Source of the DNA: Mumia flava
Lineage (GTDB): Bacteria > Actinomycetota > Actinomycetes > Propionibacteriales > Nocardioidaceae
Reading direction: 5' to 3'
Length of the DNA stretch: 64,000 nt
NCBI RefSeq assembly: GCF_002797495.1
Contig: NZ_PGEZ01000002.1
Location: 62,001 to 126,000 of the forward strand
Part shown: positions 56,616 through 64,000 of the stretch, in pieces
Layout of the letters: the number at the start of each line of letters is the position of its first letter
Numbering within the stretch: the first letter of the stretch is position 1
Notes under the pieces: generated by a model
What the model was told of the DNA's origin: nothing
The model's input: only the letters and a program-made list of their open reading frames with translations
Database searches by the model: none
Made by a program: the position numbers and the translations under genes

Positions 56616-56900
56616 TCAGGAGGGCTCGGAGCGGTACTCGTCCTTGCGCTGCGACTGCACGGCGTCGGACGACGGCAGCACCGTCGCCTCGCCCTGCGTC
56701 ACCTGGCGCGGGCGGGATGCCTCGGACTTGTCGTCGTCCTCGTCCTTGTCCTCGTCCATCAGACCTTTGGTCTCGGACTTGAAGATCCGCAGCGCACGGC
56801 CGCTGCCCCGGGCCAGGTCGGGCAGCTTCTTGGCACCGAACAGCAGCACCAGCACAGCCAGGATGAGGATGATCTCCATCGGGCCGATCTGTCGGAACAT
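56616..56900 (-). CDS. tatA: Sec-independent protein translocase TatA
   Basis: This 94-residue protein has one N-terminal membrane helix ([20 protein letters not shown]), the F-G-x-K-K-L-P hinge, an amphipathic helix [19 protein letters not shown] and an acidic tail. It forms the Tat pore with TatC. It starts 9 nt after the pafC stop and is in the pafB-pafC-tatA-tatC operon. Length and motif leave TatA rather than TatB as the best call. Confidence 0.95.
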   Translation of the reverse strand: MFRQIGPMEIILILAVLVLLFGAKKLPDLARGSGRALRIFKSETKGLMDEDKDEDDDKSEASRPRQVTQGEATVLPSSDAVQSQRKDEYRSEPS

Positions 56901-56909
56901 AGGGTGACC

Positions 56910-57905
56910 TCACGATCTCGAAGGGGCGGCCGCCTCTTGGTCATCATCGTACGCTGCCAACGCGTCCCGGGTCTTGCGGGCCACGCGCTCGGCCAGCCAG
57001 CCGGGCTCCACGACCCGCACGACACCGTCCGCTCGGAGGACGAACCGGGTCAGCCAGTCCGCGTCGCCGGCCTGCACCCGCAGCAGGGCCCAGCCGCGCT
57101 CGTCGGCGCCGATCTCCTCGTGCTGGAGGTACTCGCGCACCCACGACGCGCGCGGGTCCAGCGCCACGACCGCCGACTGCGCGTCGTCGCCCGGGTGGAA
57201 GATCCGCGGCCCGTACTCGCGCCGCTCCACCCCCGGGTGCGGCTCCGCGGGCTCGTCGAGGACCCGCACGTGCTCGATCCGGTCCAGACGGAACAGCCGC
57301 AGCCCCTCGGCCGCGAGGCACCAGCCCTCGAGGTACAGGCGCCCCTCGGCGGTGATCAGGCGCAGCGGGTCGACGTCGCGCTCGGTGCGCTCGTCGCGCG
57401 AGGGCACGACGTACGAGAGGTGCAGGCGTCGTCCGTCGCGCAGCGCGCGGGCGATCTGCTCACGGACCGGGGTCTCGTCGTCCTCGACCATGACCTCGAC
57501 GACGTTGGCGACCGAGGCGTCTGCTCCGAGCGCCGCGGTCAGCTTCGCCGTCGCCGACTCCAGCGCCCGGCGGTCCTCCTCCGCGACCGACTCGCGCAGC
57601 GTCCGCAGGGCGGTCACCAGCGACGCAGCCTCGTACGCGTTGAAGCGCAGAGGGCGCGGGAGGAAGTCGGCGTTGTCGATGAAGACGACGCCCTCGGACT
57701 CGAGCGCATCCATGTCGATGTCGATCATCTCGCCCGTGACGGCCTCGGGGAGCCCGCAGAACCACAGGACGTTCAGGTCACCGACGATCTTCGCGGGCGA
57801 GACGCCGAACAGGCGCGCCACCTGCTCGACCGGGATGCCCTCGTTCGACTGGAGGTACGGGACGAGCGCCAGCATCCGCTCGATCTGCTCCCCCGAGGTG
57901 CTCAT
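56910..57905 (-). CDS. pafC: PafC, WYL-domain subunit of the DNA-damage regulator PafBC
   Basis: This 331-residue protein has an N-terminal helix-turn-helix (about 10-60, GIPVEQVARLFGVSPAKIVG) and a WYL-type sensor domain with RRLHLSYVVPSRDERTERDV and LYLEGWCLAAEGLRLFRLDR. PafBC activates most DNA-damage genes in mycobacteria and relatives, responding to single-stranded DNA through the WYL domain. Its ATG overlaps the pafB stop by 4 nt, so the heterodimer is made coupled. Confidence 0.95.
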   Translation of the reverse strand: MSTSGEQIERMLALVPYLQSNEGIPVEQVARLFGVSPAKIVGDLNVLWFCGLPEAVTGEMIDIDMDALESEGVVFIDNADFLPRPLRFNAYEAASLVTALRTLRESVAEEDRRALESATAKLTAALGADASVANVVEVMVEDDETPVREQIARALRDGRRLHLSYVVPSRDERTERDVDPLRLITAEGRLYLEGWCLAAEGLRLFRLDRIEHVRVLDEPAEPHPGVERREYGPRIFHPGDDAQSAVVALDPRASWVREYLQHEEIGADERGWALLRVQAGDADWLTRFVLRADGVVRVVEPGWLAERVARKTRDALAAYDDDQEAAAPSRS

Positions 57906-58864
57906 CGGGTGCTCACCTCCAGCACGGCGCGCAGCCGCTCCCTCACGGTCGCCCGCAGGTCGTCGGGCGAGACGGCCACGGCGTCGGGGCCGTACGACGC
58001 GATCTCCGCGGCGAGCTCGTTCAGGGAGGCGTACGGCAGCGTCAGCTCGTCCCACCCCTGCCCCAGCGGCTGCTCCTCGCTGGCGCGCCGCCGCAGGCCG
58101 AGGCCGCGGCCCGCACGCACCCGGACCCGGGCCTGGGCGCTCGGAGGTGCGGGGAACAGCGCAGCAGCCAGCTCGCGCACGTCGGCCTCGTCGGGCACGT
58201 CGGCCTCCCCCGGCGCGCCGGCGTCCTCGACCTCGCCGATCACTCGGCTCAGCCGGAACAGCCGCGGCGCCTCCCGGTCACGGTCCAGCCCCACGAGATA
58301 CCAGCGGCCGTGCCACGACAGCAGCCGCCAGGGCTCGACGTGGCGCTGGGACTGGGCGCCGTCCGCGCGCCGGTAGTCGAAGCGGACGGGCGTGCGGGTG
58401 AGCGCGGCCTCCCAGAACCGGTCGAACGACGGCTCCGTCACCGCGACCCTCGGCTCGATCCCGGACAGCGACTCGGGGTCGATGGGGATCCCGACGGCGG
58501 TGAGCTTGCGCAGCGCGTGGGCGGTGTCGGCGGCCAGCCGGGCGTCCTGCCAGACCCGCGCGGCCACGCCGATGACGGCGGCCTCGTCGGCCTCGAAGGT
58601 GATCGGCGGCAGCTCGAAGTCGTCACGTCGGATCCGGTAGCCGGTCTCGGGTCCCCCGAACGTGTTGGTACTGCCGACCTCGATCCGTACGCCGATCTGC
58701 CGCAACTCGTCCTTGTCGCGCTCGAACATGCGCTCGAAGGCGGCGTCGCTCTGCTCGCGATAGGGCTCGATGACCTCGCGGATCCGTGACTTGGTGAGGT
58801 ACGTCGGTGTCACCAGCAGGGCGATGAGCAGATTCATCAGCCGCTCGGTCTTGCGAGGTGCCAC
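57902..58864 (-). CDS. pafB: PafB, WYL-domain subunit of the DNA-damage regulator PafBC
   Basis: This 320-residue paralogue of PafC starts KTERLMNLLIALLVTPTYLT with the winged-helix region to about residue 90, and a WYL domain with TPVRFDYRRADGAQSQRHVE and WRLLSWHGRWYLVGLDRDRE. It pairs with PafC to recruit RNA polymerase at RecA-independent damage promoters. Start GTG 58864 follows GAGGAGATCACGAG. Its promoter -10 TAGGTT (58902-58907, minus) lies in the loop of an inverted repeat. Confidence 0.95.
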   Translation of the reverse strand: MAPRKTERLMNLLIALLVTPTYLTKSRIREVIEPYREQSDAAFERMFERDKDELRQIGVRIEVGSTNTFGGPETGYRIRRDDFELPPITFEADEAAVIGVAARVWQDARLAADTAHALRKLTAVGIPIDPESLSGIEPRVAVTEPSFDRFWEAALTRTPVRFDYRRADGAQSQRHVEPWRLLSWHGRWYLVGLDRDREAPRLFRLSRVIGEVEDAGAPGEADVPDEADVRELAAALFPAPPSAQARVRVRAGRGLGLRRRASEEQPLGQGWDELTLPYASLNELAAEIASYGPDAVAVSPDDLRATVRERLRAVLEVSTR

Positions 58865-58881
58865 CTCGTGATCTCCTCAGG

Positions 58882-58920
58882 CGTTCGGCGCGTGCAGGGC
58901 TAACCTACACGCGCCGAACG
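58882..58920 (-). terminator. 13-bp inverted repeat between the FKBP gene and pafB
   Basis: CGTTCGGCGCGTG and CACGCGCCGAACG are exact reverse complements around a 13-nt loop, starting 15 nt after the FKBP stop. It probably ends FKBP transcription, but the loop contains TAGGTT, the apparent -10 of pafB, so both functions overlap. Confidence 0.6.
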
Positions 58921-58935
58921 ACCTGCGGGCGTACG

Positions 58936-59901
58936 TCAGCCGTTGCCCTTGGCCGGCTTCACCAGGTCCACGACGAACACCAGGCTGTCGCCGGCCTGGA
59001 TGCCGGCCCCGGCGCTGCCGCCGGTCCCGTAGCCGTCGGTGTAGGGCATCGAGATCAGGACGCGGCTGCCGATGGTCTGGCCGACCAGGCCCTCGACGAA
59101 GCCCGGGATCATCTGTCCCGAGGTGATCGGGAAGTCGGTGGTGTCGCCGTCCTCGCCGCCCCACGAGGTGTCGAACTCCTTGCCGTCGCGGCCGTTGACG
59201 CCGAGATAGCGCACCGTCACGGTGTCGCCGTCCTTGACCTTCGCGCCCTTGCCCTTGACGAGGACCTTCGACTGGGTGTCCTTGACGACCAGCGGCTTCT
59301 CGGACAGCGTGATCGTCGGCTTCTTCTTCAGCGGACCGTCGGAGACCTTCACGTCGGCGATCGTGCCGGTGACCTTCGGCGGCTCCCAGGCGGAGACGAG
59401 GTCGGCGACGACGAGCAGGGTGTCGTCGGCTGCCTCGCCGGCCTCCTGGCCCGCGATGTCCGACGTACGCAGGCCGATGAGGACGCGGGTGCCGATCTTC
59501 TGACCGACGAGGTTCGCGGCCAGGACGGGGTCGGTCTCGGAGTCGAGCGTGGTGGTCGTCCCGCTCTCCTGGCCGAAGGTGCTGCCCATCTCGGTGTCGT
59601 CCTTCGCCTGGATCAGGACGTAGCGGATGTCGACGGTGTCGCCGTCGGCGACCTCCTCGCCGTCGCCCTCGACCAGGACCTTCGTGGTGATCTCGTCGAC
59701 GGTGACGCCCTCGGCGCCCTCGATGGTGGGCTTCTTCCCGACGTCACCGGACACCGTGACGTCGTCGAACGAACCGCCCGAGGCGGAGTCGTCGTTCGAG
59801 TCCTCGCCGCCGCAGGCAGCGAGGAAGAGCAGCGGGACGAGCAGGAGCGCGAGCAGACGGCGCACGGCGGGAGCCACCAATCGGATCGAGGATCGGACCA
59901 A
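58936..59901 (-). CDS. Lipoprotein FKBP-type peptidyl-prolyl isomerase
   Basis: This 321-residue protein has an Arg-rich start, hydrophobic core and lipobox LFLAACGG, so it is a secreted lipoprotein. Two FKBP domains follow: a divergent one (about 60-165, without the full active-site aromatics) and a canonical one with VTVRYLGVNGRDGKEFDTSW, GQMIPGFVEGLVGQTIGSRV and ISMPYTDGYG. It should catalyse prolyl isomerisation outside the membrane. TTG 59901 is leaderless by position (TACGGT 8 nt upstream); GTG 59877 is an alternative start. Confidence 0.85.
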   Translation of the reverse strand: MVRSSIRLVAPAVRRLLALLLVPLLFLAACGGEDSNDDSASGGSFDDVTVSGDVGKKPTIEGAEGVTVDEITTKVLVEGDGEEVADGDTVDIRYVLIQAKDDTEMGSTFGQESGTTTTLDSETDPVLAANLVGQKIGTRVLIGLRTSDIAGQEAGEAADDTLLVVADLVSAWEPPKVTGTIADVKVSDGPLKKKPTITLSEKPLVVKDTQSKVLVKGKGAKVKDGDTVTVRYLGVNGRDGKEFDTSWGGEDGDTTDFPITSGQMIPGFVEGLVGQTIGSRVLISMPYTDGYGTGGSAGAGIQAGDSLVFVVDLVKPAKGNG

Positions 59902-59961
59902 CGTCGGACACCGTAGCCGAGGAACCGTAGAAAACCCTGAGGGCCCCTGCGGCGGCGACGG

Positions 59962-61323
59962 TCACATCCCGTCGATGAGCTTCTGCACCCGCTCGTCGTG
60001 GGAGCGGAACGGGTCCTTGCAGAGCACGGTCCGCTGCGCCTGGTCGTTGAGCTTCAGGTGGACCCAGTCCACCGTGAAGTCGCGACGTCGTTCCTGGGCC
60101 TTCTTGATGAACTCGCCACGGAGCCGCGCGCGAGTCGTCTGGGGCGGCGTCGCCTTGGCCTCGAAGATGCTCGGGTCGTCGGTCACCCGCGCCACCGCGC
60201 CCTGCCGCTCCAGCAGGTAGTACAGGCCTCGCTCCCGGTGGATGTCGTGGTACGCGAGGTCCATCTGCGCGATCCGGGGGTGGCTCCAGGTGAGGTTGTG
60301 CTTGGCGCGGTAGCGCTCGAGCAGGGTGTACTTGATCACCCAGTCGATCTCGCGCTCGACCAGCGAGAGGTCCTCGGACTCGACTGCCTTGAGCGTGCGC
60401 TCCCACAGCTCGAGCGCGCGCTGGCTGGTGGGGTCGTCGGGTGCGTGGCGGTCCACGAAGCCGCGGGCCTTGGTGAGGTACTCGGACTGGATCTCGAGCG
60501 CGGACAGCTCGCGGCCGTTCGCGAGTGCGACCTTGCGCCGGCCCGTCATGTCGTGCGAGATCTCCCGGATCGCCCGGATCGGGTTGTCGAGGGTCATGTC
60601 GCGCATGGCCACGCCGGTCTCGATCATCTGGAGGACGAGGTGGGTGCTCGCCACCTTGAGCAGGGCCGTGGTCTCGCTCATGTTCGAGTCGCCGACGATC
60701 ACGTGGAGGCGGCGGTAGCGCTCCGCGTCGGCGTGCGGCTCGTCGCGGGTGTTGATGATCGGCCGCGAGCGGGTCGTGGCGCTGGACACGCCCTCCCAGA
60801 TGTGCTCGGCACGCTGGCTGACCGAGAACATCGCGCCGCGCGGGGTGTGCTGGACCTTGCCGGCACCGCAGATGATCTGCCGCGAGACCAGGAACGGGAT
60901 GAGGACGTCGGCGATCCGGTTGAACTCGCCGTCGCGGCTGACCAGGTAGTTCTCGTGGCACCCGTAGGAGTTGCCGGCCGAGTCGGTGTTGTTCTTGAAG
61001 AGGTAGATGTCGCCGAGGATCCCGTCCTCGCGCAGCCGCTGCTGGGCATCGACCAGCAGGCCCTCGAGGACCCGCTCCCCCGCCTTGTCGTGCGTGACGA
61101 GCTCCACGACGTCGTCGCACTCCGGGGTGGCGTACTCGGGGTGGCTGCCCACGTCGAGGTACAACCGTGCGCCGTTGCGCAGGAAGACGTTGCTGCTGCG
61201 CCCCCACGACACGACCCGCCGGAACAGGTAGCGCGCGACCTCGTCCGGGGACAGGCGCCGCTGCCCACGGAACGTGCACGTGACGCCGTACTCGTTCTCG
61301 ATGCCGAAGATCCGTCGCTCCAC
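59962..61323 (-). CDS. pafA: Pup-protein ligase PafA
   Basis: This 453-residue protein starts [18 protein letters not shown] with the catalytic glutamates of the carboxylate-amine ligase fold, and has [20 protein letters not shown] with the active-site Asp, [19 protein letters not shown] and [11 protein letters not shown] at the end. It attaches the prokaryotic ubiquitin-like protein Pup to lysines for proteasomal degradation. GTG 61323 has TAGGGT 6 nt away on the minus strand, so it is leaderless. Pup and the ATPase are outside the window. Confidence 0.95.
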   Translation of the reverse strand: MERRIFGIENEYGVTCTFRGQRRLSPDEVARYLFRRVVSWGRSSNVFLRNGARLYLDVGSHPEYATPECDDVVELVTHDKAGERVLEGLLVDAQQRLREDGILGDIYLFKNNTDSAGNSYGCHENYLVSRDGEFNRIADVLIPFLVSRQIICGAGKVQHTPRGAMFSVSQRAEHIWEGVSSATTRSRPIINTRDEPHADAERYRRLHVIVGDSNMSETTALLKVASTHLVLQMIETGVAMRDMTLDNPIRAIREISHDMTGRRKVALANGRELSALEIQSEYLTKARGFVDRHAPDDPTSQRALELWERTLKAVESEDLSLVEREIDWVIKYTLLERYRAKHNLTWSHPRIAQMDLAYHDIHRERGLYYLLERQGAVARVTDDPSIFEAKATPPQTTRARLRGEFIKKAQERRRDFTVDWVHLKLNDQAQRTVLCKDPFRSHDERVQKLIDGM

Positions 61324-61373
61324 GTCCCCACCCTATGCCGGAAGTGGGGCCGTCACCCGCTCTCCGAACGCCA

Positions 61374-61401
61374 CCGATGAGTATTTCGCTCGAATCCTGT
61401 C
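61374..61401 (+). promoter_or_regulatory. Bipartite CCGATGAGT-N16-GTC promoter, site E
   Basis: CCGATGAGT (61374-61382) and GTC (61399-61401) are 16 nt apart, 64 nt before the ATG of the ABC transporter gene. Exact spacing matches sites A-D in the first 18 kb of the window, 44 kb away. Confidence 0.65.
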
Positions 61402-61465
61402 ACCCCTGCGTGACACGATCCAGAAGAAGAGTCCGAGACGGTGTGCGAGAGCCTGGGGAGGCACC

Positions 61466-62461
61466 ATGCTGACGAGCGCGGGTCCCGCGATCGAGACCGA
61501 GGGTCTGGTGAAGACCTTCGGCGACAAACGTGCGGTCGACGGGATCGACCTGGTGGTGCCGCAGGGCGGTGTGTACGGGTTCCTGGGCCCCAACGGCGCC
61601 GGGAAGACGACCACGATCCAGATGCTGGCCACGCTCCTGCGGCCCGACGGCGGCAGCGCCCGCGTCCTCGGCCACGACGTGGAGAGCGATCCCGACGGCG
61701 TCCGCAGCGTCGTCAGCCTGACGGGACAGTACTCCTCGGTCGACGAGGACCTGACGGGCCGCGAGAACCTCCTGCTCCTCGGGCGTGTCCTCGGGTTCTC
61801 CCGGGCACAGGCGCGGCAGCGGTGCGACGACCTGCTGGAGGCGTTCGACCTGACCGACGCCGCCAACAAGCAGGTGAAGCGCTACTCGGGCGGGATGCGC
61901 AGACGGCTCGACATCGCCGCGAGCATCGTCGTCACGCCCCAGCTGCTCTTCCTCGACGAGCCCACGACCGGCCTCGATCCTCGCAGCCGCAACCAGGTCT
62001 GGGAGATCGTCCGTGCGCTGACCGCGCGCGGGACGACCGTGCTGCTGACGACGCAGTACCTCGACGAGGCCGACCAGCTGGCGGAGCGGATCGCGGTGAT
62101 CGACTCGGGGCGGGTGATCGCCGAGGGCACGAGCAGCCAGCTCAAGGCCTCCGTGGGGTCCGGGTCGTTGCACGTCCATCTGCACGACCCCGGCGACCAG
62201 GCCCGTGCGATCGACGTTCTGACCCGCGCGTTCGGCGAGGAGGTCTTCGCCGGGTCCGACCCGGCCGACGTGGTCGCCCGGGTGGACGACCGGACGAAGG
62301 TTCCACCGGCGCTCGCGACGCTGTCGGCCGACGGCGTCGAGCTGGCCGGCTTCAGCTACGGACAGCCCACCCTCGACGAGGTGTTCCTCTCCCTGACCGG
62401 ACGGTCGGCCGAGGACGCCGCCGAGGAGCCGGAAGCGGAGCACGAAGGAGTGCGAGCATGA
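61466..62461 (+). CDS. DrrA-type ABC exporter ATPase
   Basis: This 331-residue ATPase has Walker [10 protein letters not shown] near residue 43, signature [18 protein letters not shown], Walker [14 protein letters not shown] and a switch His replaced by Gln in [11 protein letters not shown], as in daunorubicin-resistance DrrA proteins. The C-terminal extension ends [12 protein letters not shown], also a DrrA feature. With the downstream permease it should export a drug or lipid. ATG 61466 follows GGGGAGG. Promoter site E lies upstream, so induction by the shared sigma factor is likely. Confidence 0.9.
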   Translation: MLTSAGPAIETEGLVKTFGDKRAVDGIDLVVPQGGVYGFLGPNGAGKTTTIQMLATLLRPDGGSARVLGHDVESDPDGVRSVVSLTGQYSSVDEDLTGRENLLLLGRVLGFSRAQARQRCDDLLEAFDLTDAANKQVKRYSGGMRRRLDIAASIVVTPQLLFLDEPTTGLDPRSRNQVWEIVRALTARGTTVLLTTQYLDEADQLAERIAVIDSGRVIAEGTSSQLKASVGSGSLHVHLHDPGDQARAIDVLTRAFGEEVFAGSDPADVVARVDDRTKVPPALATLSADGVELAGFSYGQPTLDEVFLSLTGRSAEDAAEEPEAEHEGVRA

Positions 62462-63291
62462 CCACCACAGCGACACCGCAGACGACGGCGGACAAGCTCG
62501 ACTCGGTCCTCGCGGCCGGTCCGCGACCCAGCAGGCCCGGCGGCGTCACCACCTCGCTCGCGTTCGGGTGGCGGGCGATCCTGCGGATCAAGCACGTGCC
62601 GGAGCAGCTGTTCGACGTCACGCTGTTCCCGGTGATGTCCGTCCTGCTGTTCACCTACCTGTTCGGCGGCGCGATCGCCGGCTCCACCGACGCGTACCTC
62701 CAGTACGTGCTGCCCGGGATCCTCGTGCAGACGATCGTGATGATCACGATGTACACCGGCGTCGCCTTGAACACCGACATCGAGAAGGGCGTGTACGACC
62801 GCATCCGGACGCTGCCGGTGTGGCGTCCGTCGGCGCTGGTCGGTGCGCTGCTCGGAGACGCGGTTCGCTACACGCTGGCGTCGGTCTTCGTGGTCGTGCT
62901 CGGTCTCGTGCTCGGCTACCGACCGGACGGTGGCCTGCCGGGCGTCGTGGCCGGCGTCGCGCTGCTCATGGTGTTCTGCTTCGGGTTCTCGTGGATCTGG
63001 ACGTTCCTCGGTCTGCTCGCCCGCAGTCCGCAGTCCGTGATGGGGATCAGCATGATGATCCTCTTCCCGGCGGCCTTCCTCAGCCCGGTCTTCGTGGACC
63101 CCGAGACGATGCCGGGGTGGCTGCAGGTGTTCGTCGAGATCAACCCGATCTCCCACGTCGTCTATGCCGTGCGCGGTCTGATGGCCGGCGACGCGGTCGG
63201 CGACGAGGTGATGTGGACGCTGGTCGCCGCCGCCGTGATCACAGCGATCTTCGCGCCGCTGACCATGAGCCGGTTCGGCAAGCGTCGCTGA
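62458..63291 (+). CDS. ABC-2 type permease (DrrB-like)
   Basis: This 277-residue protein has a soluble N-terminus and six membrane helices: [60 protein letters not shown] and later ones. [20 protein letters not shown] is the conserved DrrB coupling segment. ATG 62458 overlaps the ATPase stop by 4 nt, so the two are translationally coupled. It is convergent with prcA. Confidence 0.9.
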   Translation: MTTTATPQTTADKLDSVLAAGPRPSRPGGVTTSLAFGWRAILRIKHVPEQLFDVTLFPVMSVLLFTYLFGGAIAGSTDAYLQYVLPGILVQTIVMITMYTGVALNTDIEKGVYDRIRTLPVWRPSALVGALLGDAVRYTLASVFVVVLGLVLGYRPDGGLPGVVAGVALLMVFCFGFSWIWTFLGLLARSPQSVMGISMMILFPAAFLSPVFVDPETMPGWLQVFVEINPISHVVYAVRGLMAGDAVGDEVMWTLVAAAVITAIFAPLTMSRFGKRR

Positions 63292-63313
63292 GGCCGGACG
63301 TACGGGCGAGGCC

Positions 63314-63354
63314 GACCTCAGGCTGCGAGCGCGTCGCGCACGCGGCCTGAGGTC
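63314..63354. terminator. Inverted repeat at the prcA/ABC permease convergent junction
   Basis: GACCTCAGGC and GCCTGAGGTC are exact reverse complements around 21 nt and include the prcA stop codon, so the repeat is partly coding. Lying 22 nt after the permease stop, it may end that transcript. Confidence 0.45.
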
Positions 63355-64000
63355 AGGCGCTTGAACTTGCGCGGCAGCGCGCGCGTCCGGTCGAGGACCG
63401 CCACCTCGAGCGCGTCCGCATCGATCGTCCGCGGGGTGGTCTCGTCGTGGCCGAGGGCCTTCGCCGCCAGGGCGATCGCCGCGTCCAGGCCGAGACCGGT
63501 TTCGAAGTGCTCCGAGAGGTAGGCCTCCGTCGCCTCCGCCTGGCCACCCATCACCGCGTGACCCTGGATGTCGGCGACCGAGCCGTCGTAGGTCAATCGA
63601 TAGATCTGGTCCGCGTCTGCGGTCGCGCCGACCTCGGCGACGAAGATCTCGACCTCGTACGGCTTCTCCGCGCCCGACGAGAAGATCGTCCCGAGCGTCT
63701 GGGCGTACGCGTTGGCGAGGCCGCGGCCGGTGACGTCGCTGCGGTCGTAGGAGTAGCCACGCAGGTCCGCGAGCCGCACACCGGCGATCCGCAGGTTCTC
63801 GAACTCGTTGTACCGGCCGACGGCGGCGAAGGCGATCCGGTCGTAGATCTCGCTGATCTTGTGCAGTGCCTGCGACTGGTTCTCGGCGACGAACAGGATC
63901 CCGTCGGCGTACTGGACGACCACGACGCTGCGGCCGCGGGCGATCCCCTTCCGCGCGAAGTCCGCGCGGTCCTTCATCAGCTGCTCGGGCGAGACGTAGA
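63318..64000 (-). CDS. prcA: Proteasome alpha subunit PrcA, N-terminus outside window
   Basis: The reading frame extends past the right edge: upstream of the first ATG it continues [20 protein letters not shown], matching the N-terminal activation region of PrcA. The rest has [40 protein letters not shown] and [11 protein letters not shown]. Alpha subunits form the outer rings of the 20S proteasome and gate entry of pupylated proteins. Only a few residues at the start are missing. prcB and the ATPase should lie beyond the edge. Confidence 0.95.
   Translation of the reverse strand, partial: YVSPEQLMKDRADFARKGIARGRSVVVVQYADGILFVAENQSQALHKISEIYDRIAFAAVGRYNEFENLRIAGVRLADLRGYSYDRSDVTGRGLANAYAQTLGTIFSSGAEKPYEVEIFVAEVGATADADQIYRLTYDGSVADIQGHAVMGGQAEATEAYLSEHFETGLGLDAAIALAAKALGHDETTPRTIDADALEVAVLDRTRALPRKFKRLTSGRVRDALAA

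Overview
The window is very G+C-rich chromosomal DNA from an actinobacterium. It carries actinobacterial hallmark genes: the Pup-proteasome block (prcA fragment, pafA, pafB, pafC), the RNA-polymerase-binding protein rbpA, an Lnt plus polyprenol-phosphate-mannose synthase pair, a mycothiol-enzyme-like protein and HelY. Gene order and codon use suggest Propionibacteriales/Nocardioidaceae (Nocardioides or Aeromicrobium type), but this is an inference from memory. There is no rRNA, tRNA, CRISPR array, insertion sequence or prophage in view. Many genes have a -10 hexamer of the form TANNNT only 6-8 nt before an ATG/GTG and no Shine-Dalgarno, so leaderless transcription appears to be the default here.

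Region 1 (1-19.5 kb) is accessory metabolism and small regulators. It holds an HNH protein fragment, a threonine dehydratase, two SRPBCC/ArsR modules with their own palindromic operators, an ECF41 (SigJ-type) sigma factor with its carboxymuconolactone-decarboxylase-like partner and matching promoter, three RibD/DHFR-like reductases, DinB-type proteins around a grpB-like gene, an MTHFR-like protein, a racemase, and a sulfotransferase-like/aminotransferase pair. Four genes here and the ABC exporter at 61.4 kb share a bipartite upstream element, CCGATGAGT-N16-GTC, at promoter distance. It looks like an ECF (SigG-like) regulon.

Region 2 (19.5-28.5 kb) is resistance-flavoured. A HelR-type RNA polymerase motor ATPase lies behind a 19-bp palindrome that matches the rifamycin-associated element as remembered. 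It is followed by a divergent MarR/monooxygenase-like pair with two 18-bp operators, and by a five-gene operon of AraC regulator, VOC protein, PNPOx-like protein, UvrA2-type ABC ATPase and methyltransferase. A 26-bp element shared with a second VOC gene suggests a common regulator.

Region 3 (28.5-44 kb) covers the envelope, ions and metabolism. A DUF4956-VTC-lipoprotein operon sits behind three CTCCCAG repeats spaced exactly 11 bp apart, as for an OmpR/PhoB-type regulator. There is also a cation/proton antiporter with a possible upstream ORF, a repeat-filled intergenic region, a corA Mg2+ channel gene with a long leader encoding a proline/acid-rich 20-residue peptide, and an HTH-MurA fusion with a palindrome at its own promoter.

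Region 4 (44-64 kb) is conserved core: rbpA behind a SigR-type promoter, lnt and the mannosyltransferase, an exonuclease, the helY helicase, tatA/tatC, pafBC, an FKBP lipoprotein, pafA, a DrrAB-type exporter and prcA. Two repeat families interrupt it, including a 22-bp tandem array.
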